A stretch of DNA of 64,000 bases, from NCBI GenBank assembly GCA_965200235.1, contig OZ241339.1, positions 3,100,001 through 3,164,000 of the forward strand. The letters run 5' to 3'. Origin of the DNA: Azotimanducus chitobiosivorans. Its GTDB lineage: Bacteria; Pseudomonadota; Gammaproteobacteria; Pseudomonadales; Azotimanducaceae. A program made the translations under genes and the position numbers. This document shows, piece by piece, positions 53,101 through 61,485 of this stretch. Below the pieces are notes generated by a model, which had not been told where the DNA came from, made no database searches, and worked only from the letters and a program-made list of their open reading frames with translations. Positions within the stretch are counted from its first letter, which is position 1; every line of letters begins with the position of its first letter.

Positions 53101-56100
53101 GACTGTCGGCGTCGAGCCTGACGTTCGGGGCGGACGACTGGGATGCGCCGCAGAGCGTGACGGTGACGGCGCTTGAGGACGACGACGGTGTTGACGAGTC
53201 GGGTTCGTTGACGCATTCGGCGACGGGCGGCGGCTACGAGGGCGTTTCGGCGGGGGTGACAGTGACGGTGGCGGACAACGACGAGGCTTCGCTGGCGGTT
53301 TCGGAGACCTCGCTGTCATTGGACGAGGGGGGCAGCGCGTCGTACGCGGTGGCGCTGGCCACGCGGCCGCCGTCGGCGGTGACGGTGGAGATCGCGGCCA
53401 GCGGCGGTGCGGGCGTCGGACTGTCGGCGTCGAGCCTGACGTTCACGCCGTCGAACTGGAGCGAGGCGCAGGCGGTGACCGTGAGCGCGAACGAGGACGA
53501 CGACGCGGCGGACGGGGCAGGCACCCTGCGTCATGCGGCGTCGGGCGGCGGCTACGAGGGCGTGGGGGCCGAGGTCGCGGTGACGGTCACGGACAACGAC
53601 GAGCCTTCGCTGAACGTGTCCGCCGGTTCGCTGTCGCTGGACGAGGGGGGCAGCGCGTCGTACGAGGTGGCGCTGGCCACGCGGCCGCCGTCGGCGGTGA
53701 CGGTGGAGATCGCGGCCAGCGGCGGTGCGGGCGTCGGACTGTCGGCGTCGAGCCTGACGTTCGGGGCGGACGACTGGGATGCGCCGCAGAGCGTGACGGT
53801 GACGGCGCTTGAGGACGACGACGGTGTTGACGAGTCGGGTTCGTTGACGCATTCGGCGACGGGCGGCGGCTACGAGGGCGTTTCGGCGGGGGTGACAGTG
53901 ACGGTGGCGGACAACGACGAGGCTTCGCTGGCGGTTTCGGAGACCTCGCTGTCATTGGACGAGGGGGGCAGCGCGTCGTACGCGGTGGCGCTGGCCACGC
54001 GGCCGCCGTCGGCGGTGACGGTGGAGATCGCGGCCAGCGGCGGTGCGGGCGTCGGACTGTCGGCGTCGAGCCTGACGTTCGGGGCGGACGACTGGGATGC
54101 GCCGCAGAGCGTGACGGTGACGGCGCTTGAGGACGACGACGGTGTTGACGAGTCGGGTTCGTTGACGCATTCGGCGACGGGCGGCGGCTACGAGGGCGTT
54201 TCGGCGGGGGTGACAGTGACGGTGGCGGACAACGACGAGGCTTCGCTGGCGGTTTCGGAGACCTCGCTGTCATTGGACGAGGGGGGCAGCGCGTCGTACG
54301 CGGTGGCGCTGGCCACGCGGCCGCCGTCGGCGGTGACGGTGGAGATCGCGGCCAGCGGCGGTGCGGGCGTCGGACTGTCGGCGTCGAGCCTGACGTTCGG
54401 GGCGGACGACTGGGATGCGCCGCAGAGCGTGACGGTGACGGCGCTTGAGGACGACGACGGTGTTGACGAGTCGGGTTCGTTGACGCATTCGGCGACGGGC
54501 GGCGGCTACGAGGGCGTTTCGGCGGGGGTGACAGTGACGGTGGCGGACAACGACGAGGCTTCGCTGGCGGTTTCGGAGACCTCGCTGTCATTGGACGAGG
54601 GGGGCAGCGCGTCGTACGCGGTGGCGCTGGCCACGCGGCCGCCGTCGGCGGTGACGGTGGAGATCGCGGCCAGCGGCGGTGCGGGCGTCGGACTGTCGGC
54701 GTCGAGCCTGACGTTCACGCCGTCGAACTGGAGCGAGGCGCAGGCGGTGACCGTGAGCGCGAACGAGGACGACGACGCGGCGGACGGGGCAGGCACCCTG
54801 CGTCATGCGGCGTCGGGCGGCGGCTACGAGGGCGTGGGGGCCGAGGTCGCGGTGACGGTCACGGACAACGACGAGCCTTCGCTGAACGTGTCCGCCGGTT
54901 CGCTGTCGCTGGACGAGGGGGGCAGCGCGTCGTACGAGGTGGCGCTGGCCACGCGGCCGCCGTCGGCGGTGACGGTGGAGATCGCGGCCAGCGGCGGTGC
55001 GGGCGTCGGACTGTCGGCGTCGAGCCTGACGTTCACGCCGTCGAGCTGGAGCGAGGCGCAGACGGTGACCGTGAGCGCGAACAAGGACGACGACAGGGTG
55101 GACGAGACGGGCACCCTGCGTCATGCGGCATCCGGCGGCGGCTATGACGGCGTGTCCGCGCAGGTGACGGTGTCGGTGGCGGACGATGGCAACGCCGAAG
55201 CCGTCGCTGCGATATCTGCTTGGAATGCGCGCTTCGGGCGCACCGTGGCGGAGCATCTGCTTGAGGGCATCGGCGACCGTGTGAATGCCAAGCGCAAGGC
55301 GCTCTCGGTGCCGGCCGGAGATGCGTCTGAGAGCGGCGAAGGCTCTGGCGTGAGCTTCCAAGCCGGCTTTGCTGGCCAAAACATCAGCTTCGCTGCTCCG
55401 ACCGCTGCACCTACGGCGATGGGTGTGGACGCGGCAGGCATGGGTCCGGGCATGGGCGAACCCGGCGGAATACCGTCCCTCGGTCAACCGAAATCATCGT
55501 CCAACATGTTCGGTGCCGCATTCGCAAGCTCCTTCTTTGAAGCCGCTGGCCAACTTGCCGATGGCTCCTATTGGGGCGCATGGGGTCGGGGCTCGTTCAC
55601 CGACCTACAGGGCACCACCGCCGCTGGCCTGCGGCTCGACGGGGATGTGCTCACCGGCCAGCTTGGGGCGGACTGGTCGAACGGGCGGATGCTCTTCGGC
55701 TTGAGCCTGTCCCACAGCAAGGGCGACGGCGACTACGGCGGCGACGGTGGACGGGAAGGCGCACTCGAATCAACGATGACCGCCCTGACCCCGTACGCGA
55801 GCGTCGGCAGCGAGCAATTTTCGATGTGGGGCGCGCTCAGCGCCGGGCGCGGCGACACCATGGTCGCGCCGCATCAGGGTGCCGTGATCGAAGCCGACAC
55901 TGAAATGGACATCGCCGCTGCTGGACTGCGCGGGCAGCTAGTCAACCTCGACAATGGCTTCGGCTTGTCGATCTTGTCCGACGCGATGGCGATGCGCAGC
56001 TCTTCGGAAGAAACAGTGCAGTTGCCGGGCATCGATGCTGATGTCAGCCGCGTCCGGTTGTCCGTGGAAGGTGCTTGGATCCGGCGCATGGCCGATGGCG

Positions 56101-56669
56101 GGGAATTCTCGGCACGGCTCGAAGGCGGCTTGCGCCGGGACGGCGGCGATGCCGAAGAAGGCATTGGCAGCGAAATCTCCGGCGGCCTCGCTTGGACACG
56201 CGGTGGCCTCACCTTCGAAGTCGAAGGCCGCACGCTCGTGACGCACGAAGACGATGGTTTCGGTCAAACCGGCGCTTCCGCGTATCTGGCTTGGGATCCG
56301 CGGCTTGCTTCGGAACTCGGACCGGCCGTGTCGTTGCGGCAGCACTGGGGCATCGCCACGGGTAGTGGGCTGGAGCAGATGTTCCAGATGCGCGACTTAG
56401 GGCAGTTCGGTATGGAATCCGGCGCGGCGCGGCTCGATGCCGAGCTCGGCTGGGGCTTGCCGATGTTTGGCGGACGCTTCGTTGGAACGCCGTATCTGCT
56501 GCACGGCACACATCAGGGCGGCCGGGTCCAGACCTTCGGCTGGCGGCTCGGGTCGCTCGATGAGAACAACGCGCTCGACCTCAGCTTGACCGTCAAGGCC
56601 ATGCGCCGGGTGAGCGACACGGGACTGTCCGAAGAAGGGTTCGCCCTCGGGACGCACCTGCGCTTTTGA
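50133..56669 (+). CDS. Giant Calx-beta repeat autotransporter-type surface protein
   Basis: 2178 residues from ATG 50133. A long basic signal peptide ends in PAHA (about residue 46). Residues about 50-310 hold Calx-beta-like domains, about 320-510 two bacterial Ig-like repeats (TFTFSQAVTGFTTDDVTV and TFTFSEGVTGFNTDDVTV), and about 515-1687 Calx-beta modules (LSLDEGGSASY, then DNDE at each end). Nine of these, 52332-55193, are 318-bp near-copies. After a Gly/Pro-rich linker a C-terminal barrel of about 370 residues (SYWGAWGRGSFTDL) ends in FALGTHLRF with the terminal Phe recognised by BamA. Calx-beta modules bind calcium and are common in adhesins. A role in adhesion to cells or matrix is inferred. 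Confidence 0.88.
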   Translation: MRALEVQRIPVTRRFPLLRRQRLALCVLTACLAPLLLLAITPAHAQTAAVVTTQTSDRTVAEGDASNTAVFTVALATQPSHDVTVMVTTPAGLELDGPDSATAFTGSESLTFTAGTWNSPQTVTVRAVEDSTDSPRSLSVQYRSTSGDSNYNSRIGTAATITVIDNDPTYVRVSAHFRDIAEGETKDITVVLRRGLVRGEALSVPLMFIDFGEKVAIYNTDFTLTCPSGLPTGVTCSGFETTVPTVTFTGPGSGATATSFTLTLTATRDNIGEAGGEDVFLFDPAPRTTGLDGGLIVVPDVPVFSITDSAPTSPGATAPRVTIAEVPGKINGTAPFTATFTFSQAVTGFTTDDVTVAGGAKGTFSAASATRYTLVVTPAGGSDAVVTVRAGAATGSGRTGPASAVSARATWDATPPTLSITGVPAAIGSTASFTATFTFSEGVTGFNTDDVTVDGGSAGAVSGSGDEYTATITPEGDADVTVTVRADAATDGANAGPASAESATAVWDDSQPAAVIVSGSPVSLVEGGDAGSYTVALATDPGGVVTVTPSSSDPGAVAVSGALTLTSTNWNEPQTVTVSAVDDGDRADESVVVTHAVVGYPGVSSAPDVAVTVADDDEDEDDAAVGNPALVASADSLVLTEGGEGSYTLVLVERPTNEVTVSITAVGGAALDVSPPSLTFGVGDWDRPQSVTVAALEDDDGADESGSLTHSATGGGYEGVGAEVAVTVTDNDEASLAVSETSLSLDEGGSASYTVALATRPPSAVTVEIAVSGSAGVELSASSLTFTPSNWSEAQAVTVSANEDDDAVDGTGTLRHAASGGGYDAVAVDVGVSVSDNDEPALNVSAASLSLDEGGSASYEVALATRPPSAVTVEIAASGGAGVGLSASSLTFGADDWDAPQSVTVTALEDDDGVDESGSLTHSATGGGYEGVSAGVTVTVADNDEASLAVSETSLSLDEGGSASYAVALATRPPSAVTVEIAASGGAGVGLSASSLTFGADDWDAPQSVTVTALEDDDGVDESGSLTHSATGGGYEGVSAGVTVTVADNDEASLAVSETSLSLDEGGSASYAVALATRPPSAVTVEIAASGGAGVGLSASSLTFTPSNWSEAQAVTVSANEDDDAADGAGTLRHAASGGGYEGVGAEVAVTVTDNDEPSLNVSAGSLSLDEGGSASYEVALATRPPSAVTVEIAASGGAGVGLSASSLTFGADDWDAPQSVTVTALEDDDGVDESGSLTHSATGGGYEGVSAGVTVTVADNDEASLAVSETSLSLDEGGSASYAVALATRPPSAVTVEIAASGGAGVGLSASSLTFGADDWDAPQSVTVTALEDDDGVDESGSLTHSATGGGYEGVSAGVTVTVADNDEASLAVSETSLSLDEGGSASYAVALATRPPSAVTVEIAASGGAGVGLSASSLTFGADDWDAPQSVTVTALEDDDGVDESGSLTHSATGGGYEGVSAGVTVTVADNDEASLAVSETSLSLDEGGSASYAVALATRPPSAVTVEIAASGGAGVGLSASSLTFTPSNWSEAQAVTVSANEDDDAADGAGTLRHAASGGGYEGVGAEVAVTVTDNDEPSLNVSAGSLSLDEGGSASYEVALATRPPSAVTVEIAASGGAGVGLSASSLTFTPSSWSEAQTVTVSANKDDDRVDETGTLRHAASGGGYDGVSAQVTVSVADDGNAEAVAAISAWNARFGRTVAEHLLEGIGDRVNAKRKALSVPAGDASESGEGSGVSFQAGFAGQNISFAAPTAAPTAMGVDAAGMGPGMGEPGGIPSLGQPKSSSNMFGAAFASSFFEAAGQLADGSYWGAWGRGSFTDLQGTTAAGLRLDGDVLTGQLGADWSNGRMLFGLSLSHSKGDGDYGGDGGREGALESTMTALTPYASVGSEQFSMWGALSAGRGDTMVAPHQGAVIEADTEMDIAAAGLRGQLVNLDNGFGLSILSDAMAMRSSSEETVQLPGIDADVSRVRLSVEGAWIRRMADGGEFSARLEGGLRRDGGDAEEGIGSEISGGLAWTRGGLTFEVEGRTLVTHEDDGFGQTGASAYLAWDPRLASELGPAVSLRQHWGIATGSGLEQMFQMRDLGQFGMESGAARLDAELGWGLPMFGGRFVGTPYLLHGTHQGGRVQTFGWRLGSLDENNALDLSLTVKAMRRVSDTGLSEEGFALGTHLRF
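52332..55193 (+). repeat. Nine tandem 318-bp Calx-beta modules
   Basis: Nine units of exactly 318 bp start at 52332, 52650, 52968, 53286, 53604, 53922, 54240, 54558 and 54876. Two sequence types alternate: type A with GADDWDAPQSVTV (units 2, 3, 5, 6, 7) and type B with TPSNWSEAQ or TPSSWSEAQ (units 1, 4, 8, 9). Units 5-8 repeat units 2-4 with one additional type A copy, so a block was duplicated. Copies are nearly identical at the DNA level, which points to recent unequal recombination or gene conversion. Confidence 0.92.
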
Positions 56670-56977
56670 AACCAGTAGGGGGTGTCGTCCAAGCGGGCCG
56701 GAACCCAGTGCTCCATCAAACTAATAATGCCGTATCAGTGACTACAGGTAGGTTCCGTGCGAGCCGCGTCGCGCAAGGAATGCCCCGCCGCGAAAGACAA
56801 GCGGCGCAACGCCGCATGATCACTCGGCGCGTAGCTATCGGAGATGAGTGGGACGGCTTCCTGTTCGTTTCAAGCGCATTGGCCTATTCATCGCGCGTTC
56901 TGTCAAACAACGAATATGCCGCCGTTGCCAAGCGTTGATGGCGCGATGCCGATTCAGATAGCGACGACCGTGAGTGG
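56670..56977. other. Gap after the autotransporter, no clear gene
   Basis: About 300 bases with no convincing gene. A plus-strand frame ending near 56938 reads DEWDGFLFVSSALAYSS, which is protein-like but has no supported start and may be the tail of a decayed gene. No terminator-like hairpin with a T-tract was found after the autotransporter stop. Confidence 0.3.
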
Positions 56978-57205
56978 GTGCGTTATGTTCATCTCGAACA
57001 CTACAATGGTCGAATACGATTGTCCGCGGATGGTGGGATTCTTGTCGTTGAGGCGGCGAGCGAAGGCGAGAAACCCCCCATGCTCGGACTTGAGTTTCGA
57101 GGCAACGAGCTGACGTTTCCCAAGGCTGGCTTTGATGCGAACACAGATGAACCTGTCGATTTGCTTGAGTCGTGGCTGAACTCAGGCGCTCAAGCTGAAC
57201 TCTAA
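56978..57205 (+). CDS. Small hypothetical protein, possibly truncated
   Basis: 75 residues from a GTG at 56978, VRYVHLEHYNGRIRLSADGG to GAQAEL. It looks like a beta-rich soluble domain followed by a helix (DLLESWLNSG). The frame stays open a little upstream (DADSDSDDREW) without a good start, so the true N-terminus may be lost. No family was recognised. It ends 39 bases before the P-loop gene. Confidence 0.4.
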   Translation: MRYVHLEHYNGRIRLSADGGILVVEAASEGEKPPMLGLEFRGNELTFPKAGFDANTDEPVDLLESWLNSGAQAEL

Positions 57206-57244
57206 GGGCGCGGGTTACATGGCGCTCGCAGAAGATCAACGCCG

Positions 57245-58126
57245 ATGATCGTCAACTCTATGGCTGCTCTGCACGGCATGCTCGCGGACTTGACGGCGAC
57301 AACGCGCATGCTGCTGATCGCCGGATTACCGGGTGTCGGCAAGAGCCTCGTCTTGCAGCAAGCGGCTTTGCTCGCCGAGCAGTGCGGTCGTCCGACATAT
57401 CTGCTTCGATGGGATATGGCGCGCCTTGCCTTCGAGGCATCGACCGAGGCGCGTGCTTTTCCGCCAAAGGACGGCATGACCCATGCCGCGATTCGACTGG
57501 CAGCGGGGCTGTGGGTGCGAAAGGCCGTCGGACGCTGGCATGCACATGCACCCGGCCTGCTGATCGGTGAGTGTCCGCTGGTTGGCAATCGCTTCTCGGA
57601 GCTTGCGAAGCGAGTCAACGATCAATTGGAGCCCGTGCTCGCCTCGAAGAGCGTGCATTTTCTCGTACCCGTGCCGGGCGTTGAAGTTCGCGCGCGTATC
57701 GAGGCAGCCCGCATGTCCGAACTCGAATCACCTGCGCATGAATCCGAAGCGAACAGTGCGCCGCTGACCGTCATACGCGAGCTCACCGACGAGATTCACG
57801 CGCTTGCGAAACGGCTCGGCGTCGCTACCCTCTCAGGTACCGGAGACTATCAACCAGAGGTCTATCTTGGTGTCTATTCACGGCTCTTGCGGCATCGACA
57901 CCACAGCCCGCTTCGAGTCGAAACCGCGCTTCAGGTGGTGCGCTCAGCGCAATTTCTACCAAATTCGTGCGTTGATCTTGTGCCGAGCGCGGCTGAAGCG
58001 TCAGACGCTTTGCGCATCATCGCTAAGCTCGAACCCGAGCAAGTACAAGCGCAAGCAAGCGCTTGGTGGCAGATTGATGGCGAACGCCCGCACTTTTGGC
58101 ACAATAGCGCCTCTTTGCAACCTTGA
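57245..58126 (+). CDS. Hypothetical P-loop NTPase/kinase
   Basis: 293 residues. A Walker A motif GLPGVGKS lies at about residues 27-34. PGLLIGECPLVGNRFSELA could hold a Walker B-like acidic residue, as in nucleotide kinases, and KSVHFLVPVPGVEVRARIEAARMSE resembles the lid of uridine/zeta-toxin kinases. No nearer family was recognised. It lies 18 bases upstream of an acyl-CoA ligase gene, probably on the same transcript. A role as small-molecule kinase is only a suggestion. Confidence 0.65.
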   Translation: MIVNSMAALHGMLADLTATTRMLLIAGLPGVGKSLVLQQAALLAEQCGRPTYLLRWDMARLAFEASTEARAFPPKDGMTHAAIRLAAGLWVRKAVGRWHAHAPGLLIGECPLVGNRFSELAKRVNDQLEPVLASKSVHFLVPVPGVEVRARIEAARMSELESPAHESEANSAPLTVIRELTDEIHALAKRLGVATLSGTGDYQPEVYLGVYSRLLRHRHHSPLRVETALQVVRSAQFLPNSCVDLVPSAAEASDALRIIAKLEPEQVQAQASAWWQIDGERPHFWHNSASLQP

Positions 58127-58144
58127 GTCGTTGGGGAGTCTTCA

Positions 58145-59689
58145 ATGCAGCAGAATATTGGTGACCTATTGACGAGGCGGGCGCAGCTCTCGCCTGACTT
58201 GGAAGCCTACGTGCAAGGCGAGACAGGTGTCCGCTACACGTTTCGTGAGCTAAACGCGCGCGCCAACAAACTTGCCAACGCCTTTCTTGATGCGGGAATC
58301 ACACCCGGCACCCGGGTCGCGTTTCTGCTGATGAATGGCATCGAGTTCGTTGAAGCCTATCTCGGGCTTGCCAAGATCGGCGCTGTGGTGGTACCGCTCA
58401 ACTGGCGGCTGACCGCCCCGGAGCTTGAGTTCATCATTGCCGATAGCGGGGCGTCGTGGCTGATCTTTGATGATCCCTTTGTCGAGGCCGTCGAGACGCT
58501 CAAGTCCGCGAATAAAACAAGCGTGCGCGACTGGCTGCATGTGCTGCCATCGACTGCGATGCCAGGAACGCGCATCTATTCCGACTTCGTGGCGGATGCG
58601 AGCGACGCTGAGCCTGAAATCACCAGTGGCGACGAGGACATGCTCTACATCATGTACACCTCGGGCACCACCGGACTGCCGAAGGGCGTTGTGCATTCGC
58701 ACCGAACATCGCTTTGGGCGGTGCTCACCATGTCGCCGATCTTGGATTTGCGTCCGGCGGACAGGTACATCTCGCTGCTGCCCATGTTTCACGTCGGCGC
58801 CTTGACGCCTGTGATGATGAACACCTACCACGCCACGACATCGGTGGTGCTGCGAAGTTTTGATCCCAAGCTCACGTGGGAGCTCATTGAGAAGGAATCG
58901 ATCAACACGGGTCTCGCCGTGCCCGCGATGCTGAACTTCATGATGCAGGTGCCGGGCAATGACGCCTTCGACACGTCGAGTTTGCGCTGGCTATTGAGCG
59001 GCGCGGCGCCTGTGCCGGTTTCGTTAATTCAGCAGTACGCGGCGCGCGGCATCGAGATTCATCAAATATACGGGCTCACCGAGACCTGCGGGCCGGCGTG
59101 CGTGATCGACGGCCCGAATGCCATCCGGCGCGCGGGATCAACAGGCAAGGCGTTCTTTCATACCGAGGTCAAGATTGTCGATGGGCGCGGCGGCGAATGC
59201 GCGCCGAATACACCCGGCGAGGTCGTCGTGTGCGGCCCGCACATCATGCACGCCTATTGGAATCAGCCGCAAGCGAGCGCCGAGACCCTTCGGGACGGCT
59301 GGCTGCATACAGGTGACATTGCGACGATGGACGAGGATGGGTTCGTCACCATTCAGGATCGCAAAAAGGACATGATTATTTCTGGCGGCGAGAACATTTA
59401 TCCCGCAGAAATCGAAAATCTTTTGATCGAGCATCCCGATGTGCGGGAAGCGGCGGTCATCGGTCAGCCAAGCGAGCGTTGGGGCGAATCGCCCTTCGCG
59501 ATATTGGTCGCCGCCGATCCCGAGAAGCCGCCTTCGCAAGCGGATATCATGACGTTTCTTGATTCGCGCCTTGCGCGCTTCAAGATGCCGAAGGGGATGG
59601 TGCTTATCGATGTGATTCCACGCAATCCAAGCGGCAAGATCCTCAAGCGCTTGCTGCGTGAGGACTTTCCGGGTCCGGCGCCCGAGTAG
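58145..59689 (+). CDS. Acyl-CoA synthetase (AMP-dependent ligase)
   Basis: 514 residues. GGGAG six bases before ATG 58145. Motifs: MYTSGTTGLPKGVVHSHRT, IYGLTETCGPACV, HTGDIATMDEDGF, DRKKDMIISGGENIYPAEIE, and C-terminal NPSGKILKRLLRED with the catalytic Lys. It activates a carboxylic acid as its CoA thioester. It is followed 23 bases later by an APH-like phosphotransferase gene, a pairing often seen in acyl-CoA catabolism of Proteobacteria and Actinobacteria. Confidence 0.93.
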   Translation: MQQNIGDLLTRRAQLSPDLEAYVQGETGVRYTFRELNARANKLANAFLDAGITPGTRVAFLLMNGIEFVEAYLGLAKIGAVVVPLNWRLTAPELEFIIADSGASWLIFDDPFVEAVETLKSANKTSVRDWLHVLPSTAMPGTRIYSDFVADASDAEPEITSGDEDMLYIMYTSGTTGLPKGVVHSHRTSLWAVLTMSPILDLRPADRYISLLPMFHVGALTPVMMNTYHATTSVVLRSFDPKLTWELIEKESINTGLAVPAMLNFMMQVPGNDAFDTSSLRWLLSGAAPVPVSLIQQYAARGIEIHQIYGLTETCGPACVIDGPNAIRRAGSTGKAFFHTEVKIVDGRGGECAPNTPGEVVVCGPHIMHAYWNQPQASAETLRDGWLHTGDIATMDEDGFVTIQDRKKDMIISGGENIYPAEIENLLIEHPDVREAAVIGQPSERWGESPFAILVAADPEKPPSQADIMTFLDSRLARFKMPKGMVLIDVIPRNPSGKILKRLLREDFPGPAPE

Positions 59690-59712
59690 CGAAGCGCGCC
59701 CAAGGCAGTATA

Positions 59713-60738
59713 TTGACGAACATCCTCGATATCGGTGAAATGCGGCGGCGGTTGGCCGTCTTCTGCCGCGCCAAGTATGACGACCCAACCGCTGAGGTCG
59801 TGCATATCGAAGTCATGCCGGGGCACGCCGGGTTCTCCTGGGGATTCACAGTCGAGTCCGGGGATGCACGTGATTCTTGGTTCATCCGCCTGCCGCCACC
59901 GAACGTGCGCTGGCAAGGCACTGCGGACGTGCTGCGGCAAGTCGCGGCCTTGAACGCGCTCGACGGCAGCGACGTGCCGCATTGTCGTGTCAAGTGGTCG
60001 GGCGACGACCTCGAATGGTTCGGCAGTCCCTATTTTGTAACCAATCTTTTGCAGGGCGATGTCCTGCGGTTCGGCAAGGGCGAGTGGGCTGGTCGGTTGA
60101 AGGAAGAGGAGCGACTTCAGATAGGACGTGAGGCCATGCGAGCGCTTGTCGGCATCCACCGGATCGACACCGAAAAAGTGCGTTATCTCGGTGCCCCTAT
60201 TCCGCTCAAAGAAGATGTGACGCGATGGGATGCCTTTCTTGAGCGCGCCGCGGATACGCACCGGCTTGCGGGTGCCGCGAGCGTGCGCGGTCTTCTGCTT
60301 GAGAAATGTCCGAGGGATGCCCAGATCGGCTTGTTTCATGGCGACTTTCAGTCGGCCAACCTGTTCTGTTCGCGACCGCCAGCGCAACCAAAATTGCTGG
60401 CAGTGATTGATTGGGAACTCACTGGCATCGGCGCGGTCTTGAGTGATCTCGGCTGGGTCTGTACGTTCAGCGACCGACAGGCGTGGACGCCCGGTCATAG
60501 CCGCGGCAATTTTCTCGATGCCGAGCGCCTTGAAACGCTCTATGCCGAAGCCTGGGGGAAGCGCGTGCCCGATGTGGCGTGGTATCGGGCGCTCGCATGC
60601 TACAAGTTCGCCATTATCACTGGCTTTAACTTGAGCCTGCACAGACGCGGGAAGCGCATCGATCCGGCTTGGGAGGAAACCAAGCTTTCGATGCGGCCTC
60701 TCATCAAGCGGGCATCCGAGCTGCTCGAATCGTTGTAA
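59713..60738 (+). CDS. Phosphotransferase family protein (APH-like kinase)
   Basis: 341 residues from TTG 59713, which has AAGG upstream; ATG 59740 is an alternative nine codons later. The kinase signature LFHGDFQSANLF (Brenner HGD) with IDWELTGIGAVLSDLGWV (DxD-like metal site) marks the aminoglycoside-phosphotransferase fold of the ACAD10/FadE-associated group. Members of this group are encoded next to acyl-CoA dehydrogenases and ligases, and may phosphorylate hydroxyacyl substrates. Substrate unknown. It follows an acyl-CoA ligase. Confidence 0.85.
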   Translation: MTNILDIGEMRRRLAVFCRAKYDDPTAEVVHIEVMPGHAGFSWGFTVESGDARDSWFIRLPPPNVRWQGTADVLRQVAALNALDGSDVPHCRVKWSGDDLEWFGSPYFVTNLLQGDVLRFGKGEWAGRLKEEERLQIGREAMRALVGIHRIDTEKVRYLGAPIPLKEDVTRWDAFLERAADTHRLAGAASVRGLLLEKCPRDAQIGLFHGDFQSANLFCSRPPAQPKLLAVIDWELTGIGAVLSDLGWVCTFSDRQAWTPGHSRGNFLDAERLETLYAEAWGKRVPDVAWYRALACYKFAIITGFNLSLHRRGKRIDPAWEETKLSMRPLIKRASELLESL

Positions 60739-60744
60739 GCACGC

Positions 60745-61296
60745 TTATGCGTAGGCCGCGGATTCGTCTTCAATGCGGACGGCGCCGCGCGTGCCGATGA
60801 CGTGCTCCACCGCTGCCCAGCGCTCTTCCCGCGTTGCCGCGAGCCGGACCCCTTCAATGGCCTTGACGATCTGTGCTGGCTTGATTCCGGGAAGTACACG
60901 AGACACTTGAATCGCTTGCGGGGCGTTCAATGGGTGCAGGGCGAGGAATTCCGCGCCGACAATCTCGCGCTTGGCATTGGCGTTGAGAAGCCAGATTTCA
61001 GAGACGCCGAGTTGCCCATAGCGCTCAGGCTTGCCAGTTTCGGCGTGAGTCAATTCGACTTCGACGACAAGATCAGGTGGTGTTTCCAAAATGAACGCCT
61101 CGGCTGCGGCTTCGCCGTGTTTCAGCGCTGCGATATAGCCGTATACACGCTCGCCGATGAGAAATGAGCAGTCCGGCTCAAGCCCGGTACCGAGCGGCTC
61201 GTCCTGTCGCCGAAATTGTGTTGACCGAAGCCCCGTTGAAGCACGGCCATGGATTCCGGTTGCATGATCCACGATCTTGTCGATTGCGTTCGCCAA
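60745..61296 (-). pseudogene. Uma2-family (PDDEXK) endonuclease-like gene, probably 5'-truncated
   Basis: The frame encodes STQFRRQDEPLGTGLEPDCS and then TPPDLVVEVELT and YGQLGVSEIWLLN, the metal and catalytic residues (D...ExE-type) of Uma2 proteins. No ATG or GTG start exists: the frame runs upstream through DSPSGTHESLANAIDK to a TGA, and only the TTG at 61296 is available. The missing N-terminal strand segment and this stop suggest a truncated gene. Uma2 proteins are nuclease-fold proteins often present in many copies in cyanobacteria and other bacteria; their role is unknown. It lies downstream of lhr in the same direction. Confidence 0.6.
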
Positions 61297-61485
61297 GCTT
61301 TCGTGCGTCCCGGAAGGCGAATCAGGCTGCTCAGACCGCGAACCGGATCAAGCGTAACTCGGCGGAAATGGTGACCCCAGTCGAGCCTTGCGAGGCGCTC
61401 GACCTCGACCGCTGTTACGTTCAAATAAAGATCAGCCTCCAGACGATGGGCACTTCTTGCACGACCGAAGGGCCTGTACGCCGTC

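Noticed and set aside
53587..54591. Minus-strand Pro/Arg/Ser-rich frames across the repeat region
   Set aside because: They are antisense to the Calx-beta modules and repeat only because the modules repeat.
52332..55193. Possible CRISPR-like array
   Set aside because: The units are 318 bp, coding, in one frame and without spacers.
56666..56938. 90-residue plus-strand frame after the autotransporter
   Set aside because: It starts at the autotransporter stop without a ribosome site, and most of it looks random. Only the last 30 residues look protein-like.
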